Assembly (NCBI GenBank): GCA_016722515.1
Contig: JADKJE010000003.1
Span: forward strand, 124,001 to 188,000
Reading direction: 5' to 3'
DNA: 64,000 nucleotides
Origin: Alphaproteobacteria bacterium
Lineage (GTDB): Bacteria; Pseudomonadota; Alphaproteobacteria; Rickettsiales; JADKJE01
Shown here: positions 35,852-45,323 of the stretch, piece by piece
Position numbering within the stretch: position 1 is the first letter of the stretch
How the letters are laid out: each line of letters starts with the position of its first letter
Made by a program: the position numbers and the translations under genes
The notes under the pieces: model-generated
The model's database searches: none
What the model was told of the DNA's origin: nothing
What the model saw: the letters and a program-made list of their open reading frames with translations, nothing else

Positions 35852-35860
35852 AAATTATCC

Positions 35861-36232
35861 TTACCATTTATAAAAATTACTAGGATCATCAGGAAAAGGC
35901 TGATCTTTAAATATATTATCGACTTCATCGAGAGATCCCTGGTTAGACCATCTGAGTGCAAAATGACGACAATACGCAAACGCATCATTCCATGCCTGAT
36001 AGTAGACTGTGTTGGCGGTTAACTCTGGACTTTGTTTAAAGTGATAAAAGCTTTTATAGAAAGAGGTACCATACGCAGCCAATCCCGTTTCACATCCCTC
36101 ATTCCAACCACGCTCATAAAAAGGAGGGCTACCGGCTTGAGGATGCCCTATATTAGGAAACTGAGGTTTACAGGCCGTAACCAGGCTGAGGGTCGCTGCC
36201 AGCAATAATATTATGTGTAAAAGCTTTCGCAT
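35861..36232 (-). CDS. GW-GC/YC family lipoprotein, paralogue B
   Basis: 123 residues from the ATG at 36232 (GAGGA upstream). Lipobox LVTAC. Domain: FYERGWNEGCETGLAAYGTS, FYKSFYHFKQSPEL, and YYQAWNDAFAYCRHFALRW. Nearly identical in layout and tail (DEVDNIFKDQPFPDDP) to paralogue F at 38727, so one is a recent duplicate of the other. Confidence 0.72.
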   Translation of the reverse strand: MRKLLHIILLLAATLSLVTACKPQFPNIGHPQAGSPPFYERGWNEGCETGLAAYGTSFYKSFYHFKQSPELTANTVYYQAWNDAFAYCRHFALRWSNQGSLDEVDNIFKDQPFPDDPSNFYKW

Positions 36233-36239
36233 AATATCC

Positions 36240-36566
36240 TCATTTCCTGTTGATGAACGCTGTGTACAGATAAGTGAAGGTATAACGTTGGCAATAATCA
36301 AATGCCAGCTTCCATCCCAGGTAATATTTTTGATCACGTGCTAGTTTACTGTCTTGCTTAAAGTCGTAGAACATTTTCTGAAAATTATTCGCGGTAGCTG
36401 AAATACCTGTTTCACAACCATCTTGCCATCCTTGACGGAAAAGGGCTGGTCCTGGGGGGCCTTCGGTTAACATGGATTGCATCCAAGGCGCCCCGGCGCG
36501 AACCCGTGCATCACAGCCGGTGAGTAAGGTAAGCGTAGTGATAATCATTATTATTTGTTTGAACAT
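36240..36566 (-). CDS. GW-GC/YC family lipoprotein, paralogue C
   Basis: 108 residues from the ATG at 36566, with GAAGG six bases away; a longer frame to 36584 is less likely. Lipobox LLTGC. Domain: FRQGWQDGCETGISATANNF, FYDFKQDSKL, and YYLGWKLAFDYCQRY. Its stop overlaps the ribosome site of paralogue B, suggesting coupled translation. Confidence 0.7.
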   Translation of the reverse strand: MFKQIIMIITTLTLLTGCDARVRAGAPWMQSMLTEGPPGPALFRQGWQDGCETGISATANNFQKMFYDFKQDSKLARDQKYYLGWKLAFDYCQRYTFTYLYTAFINRK

Positions 36567-36577
36567 AATCTGCCTTC

Positions 36578-36946
36578 TTACCATGGATGGTCACCATTAC
36601 CCAACGCGTTGTTTGTCTGCATCATCGAATAGGTCCTGCAATACGCATAGGCATCTTTCCAGACCTGATAATAAACTGGATTGTTCACTTTGCTTGGGTC
36701 TTGTTTCCAGTCATAAAAGTTTTTATAGAATTGGTTACCGAATCCTGAAATACCACTGGTACAGCCATCGACCCATCCTTGTTGGTAGTCAGGTTCACCA
36801 GGCGGTGGGGTCATGTTAAGGGTCCAGGCATGTCCTAAAGCGGGATCAAGGTGGAATCCTGCACATCCAGCCAAGCTGAAAAGTACCACAGCACAGCTGG
36901 CTGTCGTGCGTATCATGTGATGTTTCAGCGTAGCTAACACGGTCAT
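36578..36946 (-). CDS. GW-GC/YC family lipoprotein, paralogue D
   Basis: 122 residues. Lipobox SLAGC after the hydrophobic segment SCAVVLFSLAG. Domain: YQQGWVDGCTSGISGFGNQF, FYKNFYDWKQDP, and YYQVWKDAYAYCRTY. AAGGAG lies very close to the ATG at 36946; MIRTTAS at 36916 is an alternative start. Confidence 0.7.
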   Translation of the reverse strand: MTVLATLKHHMIRTTASCAVVLFSLAGCAGFHLDPALGHAWTLNMTPPPGEPDYQQGWVDGCTSGISGFGNQFYKNFYDWKQDPSKVNNPVYYQVWKDAYAYCRTYSMMQTNNALGNGDHPW

Positions 36947-36963
36947 AACTCCTTATTCCTTTA

Positions 36964-37299
36964 TTACTGAATATCCCAATCAAGATAGTGCGTACAATAG
37001 GTTTGCCCATCGACATAGCCACGGGCATAAGCAGGATCTTCGGTTAAACGGAATCCATCGATTTTTGAAGGCAATAGGCGAAGCGTTCCAGAACCCACAA
37101 TACCTAAGAAGGTCTCACACCCATCGCGAAGTCCCTGGCTGTAACTATCATCTCCTTGTGGGAGTCCCCGCAGGAAAAGCCTGGCAGGTGCCATAAGGCT
37201 ATTATCGGCGGACATAGAGCTCTTGACGTTGAACATCTTTGAGGGAGTACACCCTAAAAGACTCACCAGCATAATCATCATGGAGACAACGGTTTTCAC
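36964..37299 (-). CDS. GW-GC/YC family lipoprotein, paralogue E (divergent)
   Basis: 111 residues from a GTG with AGAGGG upstream. Lipobox SLLGC. The domain is diverged: YSQGLRDGCETFLGIVGSGT, then YARGYVDGQTYCTHY, where the tryptophans are replaced by Leu and Tyr but both cysteines remain. It is the first gene of the five-gene operon. Confidence 0.65.
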   Translation of the reverse strand: MKTVVSMMIMLVSLLGCTPSKMFNVKSSMSADNSLMAPARLFLRGLPQGDDSYSQGLRDGCETFLGIVGSGTLRLLPSKIDGFRLTEDPAYARGYVDGQTYCTHYLDWDIQ

Positions 37300-37326
37300 A
37301 AGTATTACCCTCTACTAAATACATTT

Positions 37327-37332
37327 ATTATA
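37327..37332 (-). promoter_or_regulatory. -10 element of the lipoprotein operon
   Basis: A perfect TATAAT on the minus strand 27 bases before the GTG of paralogue E. No good -35 is seen at 16-18 bases, so activation or an extended -10 is possible. Confidence 0.4.
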
Positions 37333-37499
37333 CTATAAAATAAGGGAAAAAGCTAGTTCATTCTCCAGAAGGGCGGATGTTTGTGACGTCTATATGAAGT
37401 TTTGTGGAGATATGCACAGTTAGCCAACAAAAAACCTTTGCAAGAGGGAGACGTCTGTATAGAATAATCCATTAAAATGTTAATTAAACGGAAAATACT

Positions 37500-38126
37500 A
37501 TGGAATCCCCGCTAGAACATATTCGTCAGGATTTAGAGAATACCTATGGGAACGCCTTTAAAGAAGCCCAAGGACGTGCCTTAGGAAGATTAGGCGCTAT
37601 CGAAGAAACCGTATCTCGAGCGTATAACAATCTAGAATTAAAGTATTATGACATATCGTTGCGTGCATTTAATACGGGTTTTTATCATTATTTATTGGAG
37701 TCTAAAGACGAGGGCTTTTCCGAGGCCTCGATGGTCGCTGAGTTTGATAAATTGGTAGGATTTGATGATCATCATGTTATAGAATTAAAAGAAATAAAGC
37801 ATGCGGTAAAATTATACACTGATTATATCTATAATTCACGGATTCCGGTAAAAGAAGTAGAAATGATGACCCGCTGTATTGAGGCTTCGTATAACTATTA
37901 TTTACATGGAAACATGAAAGCACTATGGGGTAGCGGTTCATTGTCTCCCTGGGATGATGAAGCTTTATCCGATAACAGCCAAACTACACAGGCGGTTTCA
38001 TCGAGTTCTGATGATGAACTGGCTTATAATTCTTCAGATTCCGATAATATGGATAGAGGGCATTGGCTAAATTTCCTGAATGAAATGAAGAAGAATATAA
38101 AAAATAATTCTCACGCTAGGCAATAG
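37500..38126 (+). CDS. Unrecognised 208-residue protein
   Basis: Soluble, helical N-terminal part (residues 1-145) with no family I recognise, followed by a Ser/Asp-rich linker (SSSSDDELAYNSSDSDNMD) and a short basic tail. It stands alone on the plus strand between the lipoprotein operon and the tandem repeats. The acidic serine linker resembles the one in the protein at 22093. Confidence 0.55.
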   Translation: MESPLEHIRQDLENTYGNAFKEAQGRALGRLGAIEETVSRAYNNLELKYYDISLRAFNTGFYHYLLESKDEGFSEASMVAEFDKLVGFDDHHVIELKEIKHAVKLYTDYIYNSRIPVKEVEMMTRCIEASYNYYLHGNMKALWGSGSLSPWDDEALSDNSQTTQAVSSSSDDELAYNSSDSDNMDRGHWLNFLNEMKKNIKNNSHARQ

Positions 38127-38159
38127 TGTCCAATAAGAATTACAAATAAATGAATGCAG

Positions 38160-38640
38160 GCTTTATTATTACAGGCATCTGTATCTGGTTAGCACGCAGC
38201 AAATCATGGAATTGCGCTGGTCGCGCAATCACACTCCGTCATCTTCAGACCTTCTTCTTAATACTTCCATCCTTATGACTACAGGCATCTGTATCTGGTT
38301 CACACGCAGCAAATCATAGAATTGCGCTGGTCGCGCAATCGGTGTTGTGCTGGATCTTCAACCTTCTAAAGCAGTACTCGCCTACGGCTCATACTACTTT
38401 AGAAGGTTGAAGATGACGGAGTTTGGGGGGGCAATCACACTCCGTCATCTTCAGACCTTCTTCTTAATACTTCCATCCTTATGACTACGGGCATCTGTAT
38501 CTGGTTCACACGCAGCAAATCATAGAATTGCGCTGGTTGCGCAATCGGTGTTGTGCTGGATCTTCAACCTTCTAAAGCAGTACTCGCCTACGGCTCATAC
38601 TGCTTTAGAAGGTTGAAGATGACGGAGTTTGGGTAAAAAA
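38160..38640. repeat. 206-bp tandem repeat with strong internal hairpins
   Basis: Two full units (38225-38430 and 38431-38636) plus a partial third on the left. Each contains GAATTGCGCTGGT.GCGCAA, shared with 21000-21185, and a hairpin: 38354-38414 (18-bp perfect stem) and 38560-38620 (23-bp perfect stem). The unit ends in GATGACGGAGTTTGGG. There is no coding potential. The second stem is perfect where the first has a mismatch, so the fold seems to be kept. Confidence 0.85.
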
Positions 38641-38726
38641 ACACAGACAGCATATAGGCGGAGGTTGATTGGACATCCGTGTTCCAGCTGCGACTAAAAA
38701 AAAGACACATCAATCCCTAGAGTAAC

Positions 38727-39098
38727 TCACCACCCATAAAAATTACCTGGATTATCAAGGAAAGGTCGATCTTGATAAATATTATCGACTTCATCAATGG
38801 AGCCCTGGTTAGCCCATCGTAAAGCAAAATGGCGACAATAGGCAAACGCATCGTTCCACGCCTGATAATAAACGTTATTGGTAGTGAGTTGGGGGCTTTG
38901 TTTAAAGTGATAAAACGTTTTATAGATCGAAGTGCCATAGGCGGCTAAACCTGTTTCACAACCTTCTTCCCAACCGAGTTTGTAAAACGGGGGAGCTGTT
39001 TCTTCAGGGCGACTTAAATTAGGGTATCGAGGCTTACACCCTGTAGCCAATCCAAGCGATACAATAAACAAAAACGACCAGTATATTATTTTTTTCAT
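38727..39098 (-). CDS. GW-GC/YC family lipoprotein, paralogue F
   Basis: 123 residues from the ATG at 39098. Lipobox LATGC. Domain: FYKLGWEEGCETGLAAYGTS, YKTFYHFKQSPQL, YYQAWNDAFAYCRHFALRW. It is the closest relative of paralogue B but lies 2.4 kb away beyond an unrelated gene and the tandem repeat, so it probably arose by duplication and transposition to this site. Confidence 0.72.
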   Translation of the reverse strand: MKKIIYWSFLFIVSLGLATGCKPRYPNLSRPEETAPPFYKLGWEEGCETGLAAYGTSIYKTFYHFKQSPQLTTNNVYYQAWNDAFAYCRHFALRWANQGSIDEVDNIYQDRPFLDNPGNFYGW

Positions 39099-39345
39099 AT
39101 TTCTATGGTTACAAATCAAATTTAATGCACAATTACGGACGATGGGATGAATATAAAATACATAATTATATGTTTAATACGCGCAGTATAGCTTAAACCA
39201 AGGTATTAATCTAATTTAATTTTTTGATTAGTGAGGGATTATTTTCTATCCCGTTTATACATGGTATATTGTTGGAGCAGGGCATTGAGTTGTAGGCGAT
39301 GATCGACAACCTACCTCTTTCTTCAGCGATGATTAAGTGAACAGC

Positions 39346-41937
39346 TTAACGTTTTACTTTAATATCCAACCCGCCTCCTTCAGACACCACATCGACTGTT
39401 TGGCCTGCTATAATCTTACCTTCAAGCACCAGGCTGGCCAATGGGTTTTGGAGTTCATTTTGGATTACCCGTTTGAGAGGCCGTGCGCCATAAACGGGGT
39501 CGAAGCCTTTATTCCCCAGCCAATCCAGAGCAGATTCCTGTAAGTTTAAGGTGATATCTCTTTCCTTAAGCAGGTGGCTTAAGCGTTTGGTTTGAATGGC
39601 AACGATGGAGTGCATATTATCGCGTGATAATTTATTAAAGAGGATAATTTCATCCAGACGGTTCAAAAATTCAGGGCGGAAGGCTGTGCGTACGATCTCC
39701 ATGACTTCTTCGCGCACATCGGATGCCGGTTTATTTTCGGCAAGCTCTGCAAGAATATGTGCTCCCAGATTGGAAGTGAGAATAATGATCGTATTTTTGA
39801 AATCAACCGTGCGGCCCTGTCCATCCGTCAAGCGGCCTTCATCGAGCACCTGGAGCAACACGTTAAAAACATCGGGATGTGCTTTTTCGACTTCATCAAA
39901 CAAGATGACCTGGTAAGGGCGTCTGCGCACCGCTTCGGTAAGCATACCGCCTTGATCATAGCCAACATATCCTGGAGGTGCACCAATCAGGCGGGATACG
40001 GCATGTTTTTCCATATATTCTGACATATCGATACGCTGCATGGCGGTAGGATCATCAAATAAGAAAATAGCCAAGGCTTTACATAATTCGGTTTTACCAA
40101 CTCCGGTTGGGCCTAAGAACAAAAAGGATCCTAGTGGCCGGTTCATATCCTGAAGTCCAGCGCGTGAACGGCGAACAGCATTAGCTACGGCTTTAAGGGC
40201 ATCTTCTTGACCCACCACATGCTGGCGCAACAATGATTCCATTTGCAACAGCTTGTCACGTTCACCCTGCATCATTTTATCAACCGGGATACCGGTCCAT
40301 CGCGATACAATAGCCGCTATGTCATTTTCGGTGACTTCTTCATGAAGCATTTTGTTTTTGCTGTGTTCACTTTCTTCTTTGGCGAGTTTTTTTTCTAAAT
40401 CTGGAATTTTGCCATACATTAATTCGCCAGCTTTAGCGAGGTTGCTGTCGCGTTGGGCAACTTCTAGCTGGTAGCGTGCTTGTTCCAGTTCTTCTTTGAC
40501 TTTCTGGATTTGCTGGAGGCGCATTTTTTCGGCCTGCCAGGCACTGTTGAAATCGGCAGATTTCGATTCAAGCTCGGCTAGTTCGGTGCTTAATTCCACC
40601 AGGCGTTTTTTAGAGGCGTCGTCCTTTTCTTTTTTAAGGGCTTCGGCTTCAATTTTTAACTGAATAACGCGGCGGTCAATTTCATCCATTTCTTCTGGTT
40701 TGCTGTCTACTTCCATGCGGATTCGGCTGGCTGCTTCATCGACAAGGTCGATCGCTTTATCAGGCAGAAAACGGTCGGTGATATAACGATGGGAGAGGGT
40801 GGCTGCGGCAACGATGGCTGAATCGGCAATGCGGATTCCGTGATGGAGTTCGTATTTTTCTTTCAGGCCGCGCAAAATAGAAATGGTGTCTTCGACATTG
40901 GGTTCTGATACAAATACCGATTGAAACCGGCGGGCGAGGGCGGCATCTTTTTCGATGTATTTACGGTATTCAGCTAAGGTGGTTGCACCTACGCAATGCA
41001 GTTCCCCACGTGCCAGGGCTGGTTTTAGAAGATTAGAAGCATCCATAGAACCTTCGGCAGCACCGGCGCCAACCAGTGTGTGTAATTCATCGATGAATAA
41101 AATCACATCCCCTTCGGATTCTTTGATTTCGGACAATACGGCTTTCAACCGTTCTTCAAATTCGCCGCGGAATTTAGCTCCGGCAATCAAGGCGCCTAAA
41201 TCAAGTGCCATTAATTTACGGTTCTTAAGCGATTCGGGAACATCACCGGCAACAATACGCTGTGCCAATCCTTCGATAATGGCTGTTTTACCCACACCTG
41301 GTTCACCGATGAGTACCGGATTATTTTTGGTGCGGCGTGAAAGCACTTGCATGGTACGGCGGATTTCTTCATCACGGCCAATCACCGGATCGAGCTTTCC
41401 TTTGCGGGCAGCTTCGGTGAAATTGACGGCATATTTGGCGAGTGCTTCGTATTTATCTTCTGCATTGCGCGAATCGACTTTTTTACCGTGACGCAACGAG
41501 GAGATGGCCGCTTCTAGGGTTGCAACGGTAACGCCCTCGCGATTTAGTATTTCAGAGGTGGGAGCATCGTTTTTAAACGCAAGCCCCTGGAGCAAGCGTT
41601 CAATGGCCACATATGCATCGCCTTGTTTGGTGGCGATCTGTTCTGCTTCGCGCAATGCTTTCGCTGTTTCAGGTGCCATCGATAAATTACCAGCACCGCT
41701 GCCGCTTACTTTAGGGAGCTTATCTAATGCCTGCTGAATATGCGCAGCAATGACGGCTTCATCGGCACCGCAATGGGAAATCAGACGCGATACAATGCTT
41801 TCGTTTTCTTTGTCCTGCTCAAGCAGGGTGTGCATCAAATGCTCTGGTGTAAAACGCTGATGGCCCTCAGCCAAGGCAAGATTTTGTGCATTAACGATGA
41901 CTTGTTGGGATTTGTCGGTAAATTTGTTTAGATTCAT
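39346..41937 (-). CDS. clpB: ATP-dependent disaggregase ClpB
   Basis: 863 residues, full length. N-terminal Clp repeats; first AAA+ domain with GEPGVGKTAIIEG; central coiled-coil M domain (about 410-530, Glu/Lys/Gln-rich) that marks ClpB; second AAA+ domain with GPTGVGKTELCKAL; and a C-terminal sensor region. It rescues aggregated proteins together with DnaK, whose cofactor GrpE is also in this window. A good GAGGG site precedes the ATG. Confidence 0.98.
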   Translation of the reverse strand: MNLNKFTDKSQQVIVNAQNLALAEGHQRFTPEHLMHTLLEQDKENESIVSRLISHCGADEAVIAAHIQQALDKLPKVSGSGAGNLSMAPETAKALREAEQIATKQGDAYVAIERLLQGLAFKNDAPTSEILNREGVTVATLEAAISSLRHGKKVDSRNAEDKYEALAKYAVNFTEAARKGKLDPVIGRDEEIRRTMQVLSRRTKNNPVLIGEPGVGKTAIIEGLAQRIVAGDVPESLKNRKLMALDLGALIAGAKFRGEFEERLKAVLSEIKESEGDVILFIDELHTLVGAGAAEGSMDASNLLKPALARGELHCVGATTLAEYRKYIEKDAALARRFQSVFVSEPNVEDTISILRGLKEKYELHHGIRIADSAIVAAATLSHRYITDRFLPDKAIDLVDEAASRIRMEVDSKPEEMDEIDRRVIQLKIEAEALKKEKDDASKKRLVELSTELAELESKSADFNSAWQAEKMRLQQIQKVKEELEQARYQLEVAQRDSNLAKAGELMYGKIPDLEKKLAKEESEHSKNKMLHEEVTENDIAAIVSRWTGIPVDKMMQGERDKLLQMESLLRQHVVGQEDALKAVANAVRRSRAGLQDMNRPLGSFLFLGPTGVGKTELCKALAIFLFDDPTAMQRIDMSEYMEKHAVSRLIGAPPGYVGYDQGGMLTEAVRRRPYQVILFDEVEKAHPDVFNVLLQVLDEGRLTDGQGRTVDFKNTIIILTSNLGAHILAELAENKPASDVREEVMEIVRTAFRPEFLNRLDEIILFNKLSRDNMHSIVAIQTKRLSHLLKERDITLNLQESALDWLGNKGFDPVYGARPLKRVIQNELQNPLASLVLEGKIIAGQTVDVVSEGGGLDIKVKR

Positions 41938-42075
41938 AGACCCTCACACATGGAGATTATTATTCCATATTATCTACTAAAGATATGGGGGCTTTTTGAC
42001 AGAGGTCAAGGGGATAAAAAGGATTATGTTTTGTAGGAAGCAAGTCTATAATAAAACTTAATAATAATTAAAATG

Positions 42076-44631
42076 TTATATGCTTTTTACTTTGCTAGAG
42101 CTGTTAAATCCTCGTTCAATTTCTTGAAATGTACGCTTATGCTTACATTTAGGCTCATCAGACTTTCTGTGGTCTCTAATTAACTTCTTAAGGTCAAATT
42201 CTTGGGTTTTTACACCTTTTTCATCCAGGGCTAAATAAGTTAATGTCGTACCTTGTTGCTTTAAGGATGGATTTTTATCTAACAGTTCTTTTAATGTTTT
42301 TGCATCATCTCGCTCAATTGCATCTAAAATCCTGACCGTGGTGGCAAGCTCTTTCATAGATTCTGTGCGAGCTTGTAGGCTTTGGCTGACAACGTTGGTA
42401 ATATCGTTAAATGATTTCACTTCTTGCCCAAGACTTTCACTTAATTTTTCGCATATAAATTTTTCATCCTGGCCTCTATAAGCTTTTTTGACATTTGAAA
42501 CTGATTTTTGAATGGTTTTTTCTATATTACGTTTATTTGCCTCTATTGCCTTGGCTTGCTGTTCAAGCTGATCGGCAAATTGTGAGTTGATAAACATTTT
42601 AGGGTCATAGAAGCTTTCTTCACAGCCTCGTTGTAGTACATTAATTGATTTTGGGTATTGGCTGTATTGGAGTGCTTCTCCTAGATCGATTAAAGCAGCT
42701 TGATTGGGATTTACTATACCAAGATTACCGGCGTTAAAGTCGTGATTCCCAAGGGCAATGGATGCTGCTGCTGCTTTATAAAGGCTCGGGTATTTAGTAT
42801 ACTCTTCCTTGAAACATTCTCTATGAAATTGGCCTCGCGCTGTTTTATCGTTGGCATCATTAGGTTCTGTTTTACCCTCGTTCTCACGCATACGGCCAAT
42901 GTCGGTAAATCCAGGAATAAATTCCGAAGCTAAGAAGACACATTTCTGAGAGTTATATGTATGAGATACCAATTCAGTTTTAGGTGCTAAGTGATTGCCC
43001 ATGAAAATGGGGAGCCTTGCCAAATTAGAAGCAATTTTTTCTATGATCGGCTCAGCAAGCTTGTTCTCTAATACTCCAGATGCGCTGGGATCTTTAAGTA
43101 GTAGTGTTGGCGAATTTTTGACATTATTACGTTTTACGAAAACTCCGCCGACCATTGATACTCCAGTTTTTAGACGATCAAAACTGAAATCCTTTAATTT
43201 GTTTTTGTTGTTGGGGTCTACGGCATCAAGAACAGCAGATTGATTTTTGGGAATGGTTGATTCGTTCTGATAATTCGAAGGAAACATTTCATTTTTGTTA
43301 AGCTTAATCTTACGCGAGCTACCATGTTCATTTAAAACGGATGAACCTTTATAGTAATTGGGTTGGTCACTGATTTTTGGCTTATTTTTTATTGCTTCTT
43401 CCCTTGTTAGGAGTGAGCGATTTTCAAGGTTTTTATATGTAAATCCATGGTTCTTTAAGCCATTAGGTCTGTAGGCTTTCAATTGTTGGTCTTCAGTTTT
43501 TGCTGATAAAACAAGTTCAAGATTGGACTGGCGCAGCATGACTGGCTCGTTTTTATATATGTTAGACGTTTTTAATAATATGTCGTTTGCCCGTAGGATA
43601 GCTAGTTCCTGCTCCATCGTATCAATCTTATCTTTAAACTCAATTTGTTTCGAAGGAGCAATGCCCTTTAAGGCATTTCCAAAGAAGGACTCACGATCCT
43701 TGCTCGTGTAGGGCACTTTCTTGAGTTCAATATCATCAACCGTCAGTGGTTGCCCAGTTTCATATTTGTGGAAAGCAGATTCTTTTAAGTGAATTGTATA
43801 ACATGGCATCGCTTGGTCAAATGTATTCACATATCGTTGAAATGCTTCGTTTAAAATTTTATTTTCATGAGATGCTTCTGTTTTTATTTTGAATTGTTGA
43901 ATAACGCTTTTATTATTTTCTTCTTTATTTTTGGGTTTATTAACCGCTTTATTTTCAACTTTATCGACGGCTGACAATATTTTATCGTAATCAAAGCTAT
44001 AGGACCATGGTACTTTAGTGTCTATTTCTCTTGTGTTTTCTATTCTTGTTACATTTAATGTAATGCCACCTTCGCGTTGAATAGCTCTTACTACTTTGTC
44101 TGGGCTGACGCCTTTTTGGGCTAATTTATCAGTAAGCGTTGTACAGAATGCATCAAAACCATCCTTATCAGTATTGCCAGAAAATTTAAGAACCGGGAAC
44201 TTATTAACAATCACTTCATGTTGATTACTACCCGTGCCGCTAGGAACGAATCGGTGCTTGAGTCTTCCATTCTTAATTTCGTGTGCCATCTTTTTATGTT
44301 GGGAATAAGAGACGGCATTAAATAATAATCCGATCGCCAGGGTCTTATTGGGATCTTTGGCTGTTTCTTTATTGCGTTCTTTGTAGCTATCCAGAAATTC
44401 CTTTTCAGCCTGTAAGTTTTGTCCTGTTTGCTTAACCCTGATATGGGCGCCATCCTTTAATTTCCCTGCCGATAATTGATCTTCTTTGACGATTAACGAA
44501 TATATACTTGTTCTTTCGGTAGATTTAAGGGTTTCTTTAGGCTTAGGAGGGGCATTTGGTATAACAGACTGTATTTCTGACTGTATTTCTTTCTCTTGCA
44601 CAATTTTTTTGTTGAAAATGTTTTTGCCCAT
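42076..44631 (-). CDS. Large protein with a protein-kinase-like catalytic core (putative effector)
   Basis: 851 residues. N-terminal 450 residues unrecognised and Lys-rich. Residues about 490-655 look like a kinase fold: TLLLKDP (candidate ATP lysine, about 515), an acidic helix LENKLAEPIIEKI, a hinge-like VFLASEFIPGF, then HDFNAGN (D631, N636) and IDLGEA (D649). The spacing D-5-N-13-D equals that of classical kinases (RDLKPEN...DFG). The glycine loop is not clear. Aminoglycoside-phosphotransferase or lipid-kinase relatives are alternatives. C-terminal 150 residues are coiled-coil-like. No signal peptide. Confidence 0.5.
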   Translation of the reverse strand: MGKNIFNKKIVQEKEIQSEIQSVIPNAPPKPKETLKSTERTSIYSLIVKEDQLSAGKLKDGAHIRVKQTGQNLQAEKEFLDSYKERNKETAKDPNKTLAIGLLFNAVSYSQHKKMAHEIKNGRLKHRFVPSGTGSNQHEVIVNKFPVLKFSGNTDKDGFDAFCTTLTDKLAQKGVSPDKVVRAIQREGGITLNVTRIENTREIDTKVPWSYSFDYDKILSAVDKVENKAVNKPKNKEENNKSVIQQFKIKTEASHENKILNEAFQRYVNTFDQAMPCYTIHLKESAFHKYETGQPLTVDDIELKKVPYTSKDRESFFGNALKGIAPSKQIEFKDKIDTMEQELAILRANDILLKTSNIYKNEPVMLRQSNLELVLSAKTEDQQLKAYRPNGLKNHGFTYKNLENRSLLTREEAIKNKPKISDQPNYYKGSSVLNEHGSSRKIKLNKNEMFPSNYQNESTIPKNQSAVLDAVDPNNKNKLKDFSFDRLKTGVSMVGGVFVKRNNVKNSPTLLLKDPSASGVLENKLAEPIIEKIASNLARLPIFMGNHLAPKTELVSHTYNSQKCVFLASEFIPGFTDIGRMRENEGKTEPNDANDKTARGQFHRECFKEEYTKYPSLYKAAAASIALGNHDFNAGNLGIVNPNQAALIDLGEALQYSQYPKSINVLQRGCEESFYDPKMFINSQFADQLEQQAKAIEANKRNIEKTIQKSVSNVKKAYRGQDEKFICEKLSESLGQEVKSFNDITNVVSQSLQARTESMKELATTVRILDAIERDDAKTLKELLDKNPSLKQQGTTLTYLALDEKGVKTQEFDLKKLIRDHRKSDEPKCKHKRTFQEIERGFNSSSKVKSI

Positions 44632-44975
44632 AGTGAAGCTTGCCCTGATTTTTATTTGTTCTACTGTTTTATTGTTATATTATAGACTATATGTATTTTC
44701 TATTAAATATAATATTATAATATAAAGTATAAAAAAAATATTAATTTGCTATTTGTTGTTGTTTTGTGACAATAAAGCCGGTGGGTTGATGTTGAGGAAA
44801 TTGTGATATTAAATAAGAGTATTGAGTAAATATTTCTCTACCAAGTCATGTTCATGCAAAATTATCTAAAAACCTTGTCACTCGTGCTCTTTGCGACCAT
44901 TAGTGTCCACTAAGGGATGTATTTATGTTAAATTCGTATTGGACACCAGTGCGGAGGAAGGTGATTTGATCATGT

Positions 44976-45079
44976 GCCAAGCGTTTATGCTCCGGGTGCG
45001 TTTTCAAGTAACGCTTTCCCACGTAATGCGGTGGATCTCTGAGGACATATTGCCAATAGAAATCATCACGGCTGGTTTC
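44976..45079 (-). pseudogene. Decayed copy of the threonine dehydratase 3' end
   Basis: The minus strand encodes VMISIGNMSSEIHRITWESVT, then a stop, matching the C-terminal end VMISGGNIAPETHRIIWEKSY of the gene at 47593. DNA identity is easy to follow over about 100 bases (GCCAAGCGTTTATGCTCC versus GCCAAGCGTTTAAGCTCC). Same orientation as the intact gene. The two copies flank the 638-residue gene. The rest of the gap 44632-45323 shows no gene apart from the terminator. Confidence 0.75.
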
Positions 45080-45249
45080 TTGTATAGATGGATAGACCGG
45101 GGGGGGGGCTTTAAAGATTAAGTTAAGAATTTGACTCGTAATTGTGCTGGTGGGACAATAACTATTGCAAGACCTGTGTCATTGCCTATTTTTATGGCAC
45201 ACCAGTACATGACAGGGGGGTTAAAAAAATCTAAAATAAAATATTATAA

Positions 45250-45281
45250 AAAGCCCCATACACTAGGTGTAATGGGGCTTT
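45250..45281 (-). terminator. Rho-independent terminator of the glycine-zipper gene
   Basis: On the minus strand AAAGCCCCAT pairs with ATGGGGCTTT around a short loop and is followed by a T-rich run (GGGGCTTTTTATAAT). It lies 43 bases after the stop of the 638-residue gene. Confidence 0.8.
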
Positions 45282-45323
45282 AAAATAACTCTTTATGATG
45301 AGTGCTCTATTTGTTATCGCAAC

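Noticed and set aside
36472..36819. 115-codon plus-strand ORF
   Set aside because: It is antisense to lipoproteins C and D, which have signal peptides and conserved domains.
38160..38640. CRISPR array
   Set aside because: The 206-bp units contain long hairpins and no short repeat-spacer pattern.
44891..45121. Plus-strand ORF of 76 codons
   Set aside because: It lies on the antisense of the dehydratase remnant and has no ribosome site.
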